Positions 32,099-40,651 of a stretch of 64,000 nucleotides of DNA are shown one piece after another (within the stretch, counting starts at the first letter, position 1; each line of letters begins with the position of its first letter). The DNA lies in contig JAZQJI010000025.1 of assembly GCA_045541475.1 (NCBI GenBank), positions 62,001 through 126,000 on the forward strand. Direction: 5' to 3'. The translations under genes were made by a program, and so were the position numbers. This stretch comes from RGIG3077 sp045541475. Its GTDB lineage: Bacteria; Bacillota; Clostridia; Oscillospirales; Ruminococcaceae. The notes under the pieces are model-generated. The model searched no databases, had not been told where the DNA came from, and saw nothing but the letters and a program-made list of their open reading frames with translations.

Positions 32099-33589
32099 TC
32101 AAATTGAATTAATAAATCTGATAAATGCATTTTTACCATCAACATTTCTTTTATAAACACCTGCATCTTCAAGTACATTAAGAAAAACCTTACCTATTTC
32201 TTGTTCAAGGATTTTTCTTGCGTTATCTTCACAAAAATCATTATGATTAGCAAGTATTTCATCTGCCCAATCCGCATGATGTGCAAGTTTAGCAATCTTA
32301 CGCAGGTCATCGCCGCATATCATGGCATTTTCAAGCCAAACAATCTCTTTGGCAAGTCTTGCAGGCAAAACAGCCAGTCCCATAACCTCAATCAATCCTA
32401 TATTTTCTTTCTTGATATGGTGTAAGGAAGGATTTGGATGAAAAACACCAAGCGGTCTTTCCTCGGTTGTTATATTATTACGAAGAACAAGGTCGCATTC
32501 GTAGATATTGCCTTTTTTTCTGGCAATCGGCGTAATTGTATTATGCGGTATACCATCGGTAAAAGCATATATACCCACATTTTCATCACTGTATCCTCGC
32601 CAGTTAACAAGAATATCATTACAGCATTCAGCAAGTGATTGTCTATCTTCAGAGCTTACACGAATTACAGACATAGGCCATTTAACAATACCTGCTTTTA
32701 CATTTGGGTATGCTTTAATTTCAAATTCCGTTTCTATCGGAGCTTTTGCCATTGCAAAGGTATAGTTACCGCCTTGGAAATGCTCGTGGCTCAAAATAGA
32801 ACCGCCAACAATGGGTAAATCTGCATTAGAACCTACAAAGTAATGCGGAAGATATTCTATAATATCAAACAGCTTTTCAAACACAGCGGCATCTATTACC
32901 ATTGGTATGTGTTTTGCGTTGAAAACAATGCAATGCTCATTATAATAACCATAGGGCGAGTACTGCAACTGCCATTCGTCACCTGCAATCTGCATGGGTA
33001 TAGGACGAAGATTTTGTCTTGCAGGGTGTGTAGCATGACCTGCAAAGCCCGCATTTTCAGGACAAAGCTGACACTTTGGGTACGCCAATGATTTCTGCTT
33101 GCCAGCCATTGCAATATCGCGAGGGTCTTTTTCGGGCTTGGAACAGTTAATTGTAATATCAAGCGTTCCGTATTCGCTGTCAAAAGTCCATTTCAAATCT
33201 TTGGCAATTCTGCCTGCGCGTACATAGTTAAGCTTCTTACTAAAATCATAGTACCATTCAGTTGCGCACTGCGGAGAAGTTTCGTATTTTTCTCTGAATT
33301 TTGAAACAACCTCTCTGGGCATGGGCGTTAATATGCCCATAATCTTTGTATCAAACAAATCGCGTGAATTTGCCGTATCTGCAATAATATCATTTTTACA
33401 GGCATAATCAATCAATGGCAAAAGTATATCGTCAATACTTTCGCCATTCCATTCCCCTGCTGTATCTTCCCAATCAGATAAATCAAGAGCTTGCATCAGT
33501 TGATTGCGTACAACATAAGTATCATCAGATGTAATCAATTCGTTTTTAATTGCATAGTCAATAAGTTTTTGTACTGCTGAATATATCAT
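32099..33589 (-). CDS. galT: UDP-glucose--hexose-1-phosphate uridylyltransferase (Firmicutes GalT)
   Basis: GalT moves UMP between UDP-glucose and galactose-1-phosphate in the Leloir pathway. The 496-residue length and sequence match the long Firmicutes-type enzyme, not the 350-residue E. coli type. Signatures include KCQLCPENAGFAG, the active-site SHEHFQGG (His-x-His-x-Gln pattern with the uridylylated His) and NIGLIEVMGLAVLPARL. A GTGAGG site precedes the ATG. galK and galE are not in this window. Confidence 0.95.
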   Translation of the reverse strand: MIYSAVQKLIDYAIKNELITSDDTYVVRNQLMQALDLSDWEDTAGEWNGESIDDILLPLIDYACKNDIIADTANSRDLFDTKIMGILTPMPREVVSKFREKYETSPQCATEWYYDFSKKLNYVRAGRIAKDLKWTFDSEYGTLDITINCSKPEKDPRDIAMAGKQKSLAYPKCQLCPENAGFAGHATHPARQNLRPIPMQIAGDEWQLQYSPYGYYNEHCIVFNAKHIPMVIDAAVFEKLFDIIEYLPHYFVGSNADLPIVGGSILSHEHFQGGNYTFAMAKAPIETEFEIKAYPNVKAGIVKWPMSVIRVSSEDRQSLAECCNDILVNWRGYSDENVGIYAFTDGIPHNTITPIARKKGNIYECDLVLRNNITTEERPLGVFHPNPSLHHIKKENIGLIEVMGLAVLPARLAKEIVWLENAMICGDDLRKIAKLAHHADWADEILANHNDFCEDNARKILEQEIGKVFLNVLEDAGVYKRNVDGKNAFIRFINSI

Positions 33590-33628
33590 AAATACCTCAC
33601 ATGATTTTCAAAAATACACACCTTAAAT

Positions 33629-33657
33629 AAATTAACATTTTTTTGAGATAATGTCAA
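33629..33657 (-). promoter_or_regulatory. Promoter of galT
   Basis: Minus strand TTGACA (33657-33652), 17-nt spacer, TAATTT (33634-33629). Confidence 0.65.
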
Positions 33658-33676
33658 GATAAAAATGCGATTATGC

Positions 33677-33705
33677 TTGATAAAAACGCACTAATATTGT
33701 ATAAT
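33677..33705 (+). promoter_or_regulatory. Promoter of the two-gene membrane protein operon
   Basis: TTGATA (33677-33682), 17-nt spacer, TATAAT (33700-33705). Confidence 0.7.
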
Positions 33706-33730
33706 ATCATCAATAAAGGAGTGTGATTGT

Positions 33731-34663
33731 ATGAATTCCGAGCACATTGATAAATACAGCGGAACCGTTGTGAGACTGCCGAAATATGTAGCTATTATCG
33801 GGTGGGTGCTTTTTATCTTGTTTGCGCCCGTTACAGCTTTTACTTTGTATTTTGACTTAATCGGGCCGTTTGTAATATGCTTTTTCTGCGTGCCATGCTT
33901 TGTCGGCATACTTATACTGTTCAAATACTATATGTCGTACATAAAAATTCAGTCTGATAAAATCATCAAGCGTAATTTCCTCGGAAATGCTATTGAATAC
34001 GATTCAAAAGATATTGTGAGATTACACGATGATGATGCAAATAATGTTATTAATAAGAAAAAGGTCGGAAAATCCATAGCAATAGAATTTAAAAATGGTG
34101 AGCTTTTACGGTTTAGTAAGCGTTCAAAGCATTGGGATAAGTTAAATGCCTATGCAGTATTCTGCATCATCAATAATGCAAATCCAAGAAATCTGTACAT
34201 TGAAAATCAAGAAATATCTGTTACTGCAAAATCACCTTTTAAGATGTGTGTTGTAGGATTGGTACTAATATTAACGGGAATTTTCCTTATATCTCGCGGA
34301 ATTGACAGCATTATTAATATGTTGGTACTTATCATTGTAACGATACTCGGTCTTTTACTTATACTGAATTTTGTCAACTATAAGTCAAAGCTTGAAAATG
34401 AAATCCTGTATTACAAAAGCTTTATCGGTATAAAACGTAAGTATAAACTAAGCGATATTTTGTCTTGCACTTACTTTTTTGAGGGCAATATATTTATTGT
34501 TGAGTTTACATGTTATTATGATAAAAAAGATAACAAATGCACACGAAGCAAATTTGTAGCAATCCCTTTAGACAGCAAAAACGGACGATTGTTAGCAAAT
34601 TACATTCACGATTATTGCAAGCACCGCATAACAATTACATCAACTACAAAGGATGTGCTCTAA
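33731..34663 (+). CDS. Unknown membrane protein with two TM-pair plus PH-like units
   Basis: I do not recognise a named family. The 310 residues contain two similar halves. Each has a pair of membrane helices (about 20-72 and 170-215) followed by a soluble strand-rich region whose pattern (KLENEILYYKSFIGIKRKYKL, in parts) resembles bacterial PH-like domains. In the second half the motif 'NEILYYKSF-IGIKRKYKLSDI' is matched in the next gene by 'DEIYHKNLFGVERWLKLSDI'. It probably sits in the cell membrane with the soluble parts inside. No catalytic residues stand out. The next gene follows within 1 nt. Confidence 0.7.
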   Translation: MNSEHIDKYSGTVVRLPKYVAIIGWVLFILFAPVTAFTLYFDLIGPFVICFFCVPCFVGILILFKYYMSYIKIQSDKIIKRNFLGNAIEYDSKDIVRLHDDDANNVINKKKVGKSIAIEFKNGELLRFSKRSKHWDKLNAYAVFCIINNANPRNLYIENQEISVTAKSPFKMCVVGLVLILTGIFLISRGIDSIINMLVLIIVTILGLLLILNFVNYKSKLENEILYYKSFIGIKRKYKLSDILSCTYFFEGNIFIVEFTCYYDKKDNKCTRSKFVAIPLDSKNGRLLANYIHDYCKHRITITSTTKDVL

Positions 34664-34664
34664 A

Positions 34665-35168
34665 ATGTTTGAGAAAAACTATATCAGCAATGAAGATGCC
34701 AACTTTGAAAATATGCTTGACAAAAACGGAAATATATCTATTACGGTCAAGGCGTCTGCTTTTCACATCATCATCGGATTGATATCTATTTTGATTGGTG
34801 TTTTAGGATTTTTACTGCACAAAACAGACGACATATCAACAAGATTTAGCTATATAGTATTTTTGTGCTCGGGTTTTCTCTTATTGGTAGAATACATAAA
34901 TTTTGAATTACGACTTGATGGTGACGAGATATATCACAAAAACTTATTCGGCGTTGAAAGATGGCTAAAACTAAGTGACATTACAACATACTACGTGACT
35001 AATCGCAAGCGTATTTACACAATCGAATTTAGCCAACAATGCGACAAAGCAGGAAATTACAAAGAATGTAATCGCAAGCTATTTTTATATACAGATACAA
35101 AAGAAGGTAAAATGGTAGCGCAATACATATCAAACTATTACCGATACTACATAATTGAGAAAGAATAA
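34665..35168 (+). CDS. Unknown membrane protein, paralogue of the preceding gene's second half
   Basis: 167 residues from the ATG at 34665; an alternative in-frame ATG at 34653 would overlap the previous gene by 11 nt. Two membrane helices (about 29-50 and 61-78) are followed by a PH-like segment with GDEIYHKNLFGVERWLKLSD, and a C-terminal GKMVAQYISNYYRYY echoes GRLLANYIHDYCKH of the upstream protein. The pair therefore arose by duplication and may form a hetero-oligomer. Function unknown. Confidence 0.7.
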   Translation: MFEKNYISNEDANFENMLDKNGNISITVKASAFHIIIGLISILIGVLGFLLHKTDDISTRFSYIVFLCSGFLLLVEYINFELRLDGDEIYHKNLFGVERWLKLSDITTYYVTNRKRIYTIEFSQQCDKAGNYKECNRKLFLYTDTKEGKMVAQYISNYYRYYIIEKE

Positions 35169-35202
35169 AAGCTTTATTTAATGGAATATATCTAAAAAAT
35201 CG

Positions 35203-35231
35203 TTGACTTTAGCTCTTTAGAATGTTATAAT
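35203..35231 (+). promoter_or_regulatory. Promoter of the amino-acid ABC transporter operon
   Basis: TTGACT (35203-35208), 17-nt spacer, TATAAT (35226-35231), about 50 nt before the start codon. Confidence 0.7.
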
Positions 35232-35282
35232 TATTGTTAATGTAAAAAACGACTTAAATTTATAAACGAAAGGAAAATTATC

Positions 35283-36146
35283 ATGAAAAAAATCTTATCA
35301 TTAATGCTTGCAGGCGTACTTACAATGTCATCATTTATCGCTTGCGGTAAGGACGATGAAAAAGCAGGTAGCGACACACCCGCAGTAAAGGTTATTGAAA
35401 TCGCACTTACTGAGGAAGAATATGCATTTGGCGTTGCAAAGGATGATCCTGAGCTTCTCGCTTCAGTAAATGACTTTATTGCAGAAATTAAAGATAACGG
35501 CACTTTTGATGAAATCCTCAACAAATATTTTGGTGATGGAACCCCCGAAGCTGTTGTTCCCGTTGCTGAAGATTCATCAAAGGATCAGCTTGTAGTTGTA
35601 ACAAATGCAGAATTTGCTCCTTTTGAATACATGGAAGGCGATAAATATTACGGTGTTGATATGGAAATTGCCGCTGCTCTCGCAAAGGATCTCGGAAAAG
35701 AGCTTGTAATCAAAAACGTTGATTTTGAATCCGTATGCTCCAACATTGATGCAGGCTACGGCGATATTGCAATGGCTGGACTTACCGTTAACGAAGAACG
35801 TACTGAATTTGTAACTTTCTCTGAATCCTACTACGGTGCTTCTCAGTATCTCATCGTAAAGGGCGATGAAACAGCTTTTGACGGTTGCAAAACAGCAGAT
35901 GATGTTGTAAAGATTCTTAACAGCATGAAGGAATCTGACGAAATCGGCGTACAGACAGGTACAACAGGTCAGCTTTTTGTTGACGGTGACGAAGATTTCG
36001 GTTTTGACGGTCTTACACCTTCAAGCAAGGGCTACGGCTCAGGTGCATTGGCAGTTCAGGATATGCTCAACGGCGGCGTTAAGTATGTAATTATCGATGC
36101 TGCTCCCGCAATCAGAATTGCTGAATCCATTAACAAAGTAAACTAA
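35283..36146 (+). CDS. Amino-acid ABC transporter substrate-binding lipoprotein, apparently circularly permuted
   Basis: This extracytoplasmic receptor of the SBP_bac_3 family has 287 residues. A lipoprotein signal ends at SSFIAC (Cys21). The order of the binding domain is unusual. Residues about 36-84 (KVIEIALTEEEYAFGVAKDD, ELLASVNDFIAEIKDNGTFD, EILNKYFG) are what normally forms the C-terminal end of the family. The usual N-terminal start (QLVVVTNAEFAPFEYMEGD) comes only at about 102, and the protein stops at IIDAAPAIRIAESINKVN, exactly where that C-terminal part should begin. The core (GVDMEIAAALAKDLGKE, GLTVNEERTEFVTFSESYY) is intact. It precedes its permease and ATPase. Confidence 0.9.
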   Translation: MKKILSLMLAGVLTMSSFIACGKDDEKAGSDTPAVKVIEIALTEEEYAFGVAKDDPELLASVNDFIAEIKDNGTFDEILNKYFGDGTPEAVVPVAEDSSKDQLVVVTNAEFAPFEYMEGDKYYGVDMEIAAALAKDLGKELVIKNVDFESVCSNIDAGYGDIAMAGLTVNEERTEFVTFSESYYGASQYLIVKGDETAFDGCKTADDVVKILNSMKESDEIGVQTGTTGQLFVDGDEDFGFDGLTPSSKGYGSGALAVQDMLNGGVKYVIIDAAPAIRIAESINKVN

Positions 36147-36174
36147 TTGTAAAGACACAACGATATAAAGATAA

Positions 36175-36215
36175 CCCTGTCTGCTATTTCGGCAGGCAGG
36201 GCTATACTGTTTTTG
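36175..36215 (+). terminator. Attenuator hairpin between binding protein and permease
   Basis: CCCTGTCTGC (36175-36184) pairs with GCAGGCAGGG (36192-36201) with one internal mismatch, followed by CTATACTGTTTTT. It probably lets the binding protein be made in excess over the membrane subunits. Confidence 0.7.
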
Positions 36216-36252
36216 TGGCCTAACGTTGCATAAGCAGTAAGCGGAGGAATTT

Positions 36253-36960
36253 ATGAATAAGTTCGGCATAAAATGGGATACTTTTGTGGAATCGTGGAAC
36301 GAAGGCGGCAGCACAAGAGTTATGGAAGGATTGAAAAACACCGTAACTATTGCTGTTATCGGTCTGCTCGTCGGAATAGTTATAGGCATAATTATTGCAG
36401 TTGTGCGTGTAATGCCTAAATATAAACTTATACCGCGAATTCTTGACAAAATATGCTACATATACACATCATTTTTTAGAGGCACACCTATTGTTGTACA
36501 GCTTCTGGTTGGATACTATGTACTATTTCCGTTATTAGGCATTACAGTTTCGTCGCTCATCACTTGTATTATTATTTTTGGTCTCAACAGTGGTGCGTAT
36601 TTATCAGAAACCATGCGTGCAGGCATCAATTCTGTTGATTCCGGTCAGATGGAAGCCGGCAGAGCCTTGGGTTTAAGCTATGGTGCTACAATGATAAAAA
36701 TCGTTGTTCCGCAAGCTATAAAAAACATACTGCCCACAATCGGTAATGAGTTTATATCTCTTATAAAAGAAACCTCAGTCGTATCCTTTGTTGGTGCAGT
36801 TGATTTATATAACGCATTCAGATACATCGGTTCAAACAATTATGAATTTATGGTTCCGTATCTTGTAATGGCATTATTCTATATTGTAATTGTTTTGCTT
36901 ATCAGCCTTGGAATTAAACTTATGGAAAGGAGCTTGCATAAGAGTGATAGACGTAGTTAA
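36253..36960 (+). CDS. Amino-acid ABC transporter permease (HisM/GlnP type)
   Basis: This 235-residue inner-membrane subunit has about five helices and the EAA loop EAGRALGLSYGATMIKIVVP that contacts the ATPase. FFRGTPIVVQLLVGYY is the family signature near the second helix. The N-terminal 25 residues are soluble. GGAGG-like GCGGAGG precedes the ATG. Its 3' end overlaps the ATPase start by 17 nt. Probably two copies form the channel. The family moves polar amino acids; the exact one is unknown. Confidence 0.95.
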   Translation: MNKFGIKWDTFVESWNEGGSTRVMEGLKNTVTIAVIGLLVGIVIGIIIAVVRVMPKYKLIPRILDKICYIYTSFFRGTPIVVQLLVGYYVLFPLLGITVSSLITCIIIFGLNSGAYLSETMRAGINSVDSGQMEAGRALGLSYGATMIKIVVPQAIKNILPTIGNEFISLIKETSVVSFVGAVDLYNAFRYIGSNNYEFMVPYLVMALFYIVIVLLISLGIKLMERSLHKSDRRS

Positions 36961-37732
36961 CCTTACAAAGCGTTACGGCAAGCTTACCGTGCTTGATGAA
37001 ATTTCAGTAAGTATAAAATCAGGCGAAAAGGTTGTTGTTATCGGTCCGTCGGGCAGCGGAAAATCAACATTTCTACGCTGCCTTAACTGTATGGAAGACC
37101 CAACAAGCGGTCAGATAGTTTTCAAAGGCGAGAACATTGCGGATATGAAAGTTGATATCAACAAACATCGCAGACATATCGGCATGGTTTTTCAGCAGTT
37201 CAACCTTTTTAATAACAAAACTGTTTTGCAGAATATTATGCTTGCTCCCGTACACATACAATTAAAAGAAACTCGCATGGCTAGATTTAAGGCTTTTTTC
37301 ACAAAGGATTCCAGTATAATTTCCAAGAAAGAGATTATAGCAAATGCAAGACAAAATGCTGAGCGGTTGTTGGAACGTGTTGGGCTTTCCGAAAAAGCAG
37401 ACCAATACCCTTCTTCCCTCTCAGGCGGACAAAAACAACGTATTGCAATTGCCCGTTCACTTGCGATGAATCCTGATGTTATTTTGTTTGATGAACCCAC
37501 AAGTGCGCTTGATCCTGAAATGGTAGGCGAAGTTTTGGAACTTATGAAAGAGCTTGCCGACGACGGAATGACCATGGTGGTTGTAACTCACGAAATGGGT
37601 TTTGCACGTGAAGTTGCTAGCCGTGTAATGTTTATGGATGGTGGTAAAATCGTTGAAGATAGCTGTCCGGAAGAATTTTTCTCAAACCCACAGCATCCCC
37701 GTCTCAAAGAATTTTTAAGCAAGGTATTATAA
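36944..37732 (+). CDS. Amino-acid ABC transporter ATP-binding protein (GlnQ/HisP type)
   Basis: This protein has 262 residues starting with GTG at 36944, about 11 nt after AAAGGAG. Walker A GPSGSGKSTFL, Q-loop MVFQQFNLF, signature LSGGQKQRIA, Walker B VILFDEPTSALDPEM and switch His in VVTHEMGFA are all present. Between NIMLAPV and the helix before the signature it carries an insertion of about 20 residues (FKAFFTKDSSIISKKEIIAN) relative to short GlnQ proteins. It completes the transporter with the two genes upstream. Confidence 0.95.
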   Translation: MIDVVNLTKRYGKLTVLDEISVSIKSGEKVVVIGPSGSGKSTFLRCLNCMEDPTSGQIVFKGENIADMKVDINKHRRHIGMVFQQFNLFNNKTVLQNIMLAPVHIQLKETRMARFKAFFTKDSSIISKKEIIANARQNAERLLERVGLSEKADQYPSSLSGGQKQRIAIARSLAMNPDVILFDEPTSALDPEMVGEVLELMKELADDGMTMVVVTHEMGFAREVASRVMFMDGGKIVEDSCPEEFFSNPQHPRLKEFLSKVL

Positions 37733-37735
37733 TAT

Positions 37736-38164
37736 ATGCAGTTAAATATCCACATTTCAAACGACAAATCAACATTTGAAAAAGCTATGCAAATCCGCCA
37801 AACTGTTTTTGTTGATGAGCAAAACTTTGTTGACGAATTTGATGAAATAGACAAAATTGCCTATCATGCCGCCGTATTTGATAACGACAAGCTTATCGGT
37901 TGCGGAAGAGTTTTTCTTGATGAAAAAGGCTGTCACATTGGCAGAATAGCTGTTGTTAAAGAATACAGAGGCAAAAAAGTAGGTTCTTATATAGTAACAG
38001 AGCTTGAAAAATTTGGCGCAAAAACTTTTGAATTTGACAAGTACGTGCTATCGGCTCAAACAAGAGTAAAAGATTTTTATGCTAATCTTGGCTATAAAGA
38101 ACATGGTGATATTTACTTTGAAGAACATTGTGAGCACGTTGAAATGTATAAGCAAAAGCAATAA
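37736..38164 (+). CDS. GNAT-family N-acetyltransferase
   Basis: This 142-residue single-domain acetyltransferase has an N-terminal RQTVFVDEQNFVDEFDEID, strand 4 HIGRIAVVKEYRGKKVGSYI holding the acetyl-CoA pyrophosphate loop (R-G-K-K-V-G), and a C-terminal FYANLGYKEHGDIYFEE. It resembles ElaA-type small acetyltransferases of unknown substrate. It begins 3 nt after the ATPase stop, so it is part of the transporter operon and may modify the imported compound, which is inference. Confidence 0.88.
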   Translation: MQLNIHISNDKSTFEKAMQIRQTVFVDEQNFVDEFDEIDKIAYHAAVFDNDKLIGCGRVFLDEKGCHIGRIAVVKEYRGKKVGSYIVTELEKFGAKTFEFDKYVLSAQTRVKDFYANLGYKEHGDIYFEEHCEHVEMYKQKQ

Positions 38165-38219
38165 CGATACTATTACGGCAAACGTGCTGTAAAGCTAAAC
38201 ACTTTTACAATTGGCAAAA

Positions 38220-38268
38220 AACAAGGGAGAGCATCGGGTTATACCGACGCTCTCCCTTGTTATTTTCC
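38220..38268 (+). terminator. Terminator of the amino-acid transporter operon
   Basis: AACAAGGGAGAGC (38220-38232) and GCTCTCCCTTGTT (38249-38261) form a 13-bp perfect stem with a small inner hairpin (CGGGTTATACCG), followed by ATTTTCC. Confidence 0.85.
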
Positions 38269-38315
38269 TTTATATCGCCTTAGCATAGATAAATATTGCG
38301 TAAAGTAATTTGCCA

Positions 38316-39638
38316 TTACACACATTCAGGCAACTCAAATTTCTGTTTATCATGCACACTTATACCCTTGCCTACTTGAACTTCTATCAATTTAAGTTCA
38401 GTATCAGCAAATACAGTATGCTTTTCATGTGCGGCAACAGTTATAACATCACCCACTTTGATAGTATTCATTTTTCCGTCAACCAAAGTGCGTCCCTGCC
38501 CCGAAATAACAACCCATACTTCATCACGATTTTTATGGCTGTGATAGTTCATGCTATGCCCGGGATTGAGTGTAACTTTTATCGTCAGGCTTTCCTCCTC
38601 AACTTCAAGCACTCTAAAGCTTCCCCATGACTTTTCCGCAAACATTATCTGCTGATCAATTTTATCAACAAAGGGCTTTATATAGCTTGATTGATGCTTA
38701 TCAGAAACCAAAATGCCTTCAGGGCTTGCCGAAATCACCACATCGTGAAGTCCCATTGCAATAATAGGTATGCTCATTTCGTTAATGATATGTACATTTG
38801 TACACTCATCATTCATTGTTGCATCTCCAACGCTGCTTTCTACCATAGCTTCAGTAAGCGTGTTCCATGTACCTAAATCCTTCCATTGTCCCGAAAAGCG
38901 CATTACCTTTATATTGTTTTCCTTCTCAACAACGGCATAATCAAAGCTGATTTTCTGCAAAGTATCATACTTTTCAAACAAATCATTATAATCCACAAAA
39001 TCAATCAATTCATGAGCTTTATCAAGTACATATTTCAGCTTATAAGCAAAAACACCACTGTTCCACAATGCACCTTGCTCTATATATTTTTCTGCGGTTT
39101 TTTCATCAGGCTTTTCTTTAAAGCTTTTTACTTTGCTGATATCATCTGCACTTTCAGGTATAATATAACCGTATTTTTCGCTCGGATATGTCGGTTCTAT
39201 ACCCATAAGTACGAGATTTGCATCACCTTTATCAGCCAGCATTGTAAGTTGTTTAACTGCCACAAAATAATCATCTTCAACATAAGGATCAACAGGGCAT
39301 ACTGCAACCGTTTCTTCCTTACTGATACCCATAACATCAACAAGATAGGCTGTTGCAAGTGCAATAGCGGGAAAAGTATCTCTGCGGTATGGTTCGACAG
39401 AAATTCCTACATCTTCACCCAACTGATTAAAAATAGCAGAAACCTGGCTTTTCGACGTAGCAATTGTTACCGAAGCATCCTTATCAGCAGATTTTATCTG
39501 GCGGTATACACGTTGTACCATGGATTCATATTCGCCTTTATCAGTTTTAAAAATCTTTATAAACTGCTTTGAGCGGATATCATTCGATAACGGCCATAAT
39601 CTTTTACCGGAACCACCCGACAATAACACAATATTCAT
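38316..39638 (-). CDS. manC: Mannose-1-phosphate guanylyltransferase (bifunctional ManC type)
   Basis: ManC makes GDP-mannose, the precursor of GDP-fucose. The 440 residues contain an N-terminal nucleotidyltransferase domain with LLSGGSGKRLWPLSNDIRSK and VCPVDPYVEDDYF, and a C-terminal cupin (about 340-435: SMNYHSHKNRDEVWVVISGQ) of the phosphomannose-isomerase type II family. Both domains look complete. It is the last gene of the gmd-fcl-manC run; GGGAG lies 7 nt before the ATG. Confidence 0.94.
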   Translation of the reverse strand: MNIVLLSGGSGKRLWPLSNDIRSKQFIKIFKTDKGEYESMVQRVYRQIKSADKDASVTIATSKSQVSAIFNQLGEDVGISVEPYRRDTFPAIALATAYLVDVMGISKEETVAVCPVDPYVEDDYFVAVKQLTMLADKGDANLVLMGIEPTYPSEKYGYIIPESADDISKVKSFKEKPDEKTAEKYIEQGALWNSGVFAYKLKYVLDKAHELIDFVDYNDLFEKYDTLQKISFDYAVVEKENNIKVMRFSGQWKDLGTWNTLTEAMVESSVGDATMNDECTNVHIINEMSIPIIAMGLHDVVISASPEGILVSDKHQSSYIKPFVDKIDQQIMFAEKSWGSFRVLEVEEESLTIKVTLNPGHSMNYHSHKNRDEVWVVISGQGRTLVDGKMNTIKVGDVITVAAHEKHTVFADTELKLIEVQVGKGISVHDKQKFELPECV

Positions 39639-39672
39639 TCATTTTCTCCCAACATATCGCAATATTACGTAT

Positions 39673-40617
39673 TTATCTTTCAGCACGCATAGGGTTGTTT
39701 AAAAAATCCTGATAAGACAGGCGGATGCCATCTTCAAGCTCAGTTTTGTATGTCCAACCAAGTGCTTTTGCCTTGCTCACATCAAGCAACTTTCTCGGTG
39801 TTCCGTTCGGCTTTGATGTATCCCATCGGATTTCACCATTGTAACCAACAACTTTTGCAACAAGCTCGGTCAGTTCCTTTATACTCAATTCCTTGCCTGT
39901 GCCTGCGTTTACGGTTTCATTTCCGCTATAATTATTCATTAAGTACACACAGAGATTTGCAAGGTCATCAACATATAAAAACTCTCTAAGCGGACTGCCA
40001 TCGCCCCAGCAAGTAACATAAGGCATATTCTGTTCTTTCGCTTCATGAAAACGCCTTATAAGTGCAGGCAAAACATGACTATGCGTGGGATGATAATTAT
40101 CATTTGGTCCATATAGATTTGTTGGCATAAGGCTGATATAATCAGTGCCATATTGACGATTTAAATATTCACAGTACTTAAGTCCGCTGATTTTAGCCAG
40201 TGCATACGCTTCGTTAGTTTGCTCAAGCTCGCTTGTAAGCAAACAGCTTTCCTTCATTGGTTGCGGCGCCATTCTCGGATAAATACACGAAGAGCCTAAA
40301 AACTCTAATTTTTTGCATCCGTTTTTCCAAGCCGAATGAATAACATTCATCTCTAAAATCATGTTATCGTACATAAAATCAGCTAAAGCATTGGAATTGG
40401 CAACAATACCGCCAACCTTAGCCGCCGCCAAAAATACATAATCAGGTTTTTCCTGCTCAAAGAATTTTTCAACAGCGTCCTGCCTTGTCAAATCAAGTTC
40501 AGCATGGGTGCGTGTAATTATATTTGTATATCCCTGACGCTGTAATTCACGAACAATCGCAGAGCCAACCATTCCTCTATGTCCTGCAACATATATTTTT
40601 GCATTTATCTCCATCAT
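39673..40617 (-). CDS. fcl: GDP-L-fucose synthase
   Basis: GDP-4-keto-6-deoxymannose 3,5-epimerase/4-reductase. The 314 residues carry the Rossmann motif VAGHRGMVGSAIVREL, AAAKVGGI, the catalytic YALAKISGLKYCEYL (Tyr-x-x-x-Lys) and NLYGPNDNYHPTHSHVLPAL, a signature of the family. It lies between gmd and manC, 34 nt from each, so the three enzymes give mannose-1-P to GDP-fucose. The ribosome site GGAG is 11 nt from the ATG at 40617. Confidence 0.96.
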   Translation of the reverse strand: MMEINAKIYVAGHRGMVGSAIVRELQRQGYTNIITRTHAELDLTRQDAVEKFFEQEKPDYVFLAAAKVGGIVANSNALADFMYDNMILEMNVIHSAWKNGCKKLEFLGSSCIYPRMAPQPMKESCLLTSELEQTNEAYALAKISGLKYCEYLNRQYGTDYISLMPTNLYGPNDNYHPTHSHVLPALIRRFHEAKEQNMPYVTCWGDGSPLREFLYVDDLANLCVYLMNNYSGNETVNAGTGKELSIKELTELVAKVVGYNGEIRWDTSKPNGTPRKLLDVSKAKALGWTYKTELEDGIRLSYQDFLNNPMRAER

Positions 40618-40651
40618 TATCTTTATTTCTCCGATTATATATTTAGTATAA

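Noticed and set aside
38886..39572. A 228-codon plus-strand frame opposite manC
   Set aside because: Phe/Ile/Cys-rich shadow of the conserved manC gene.
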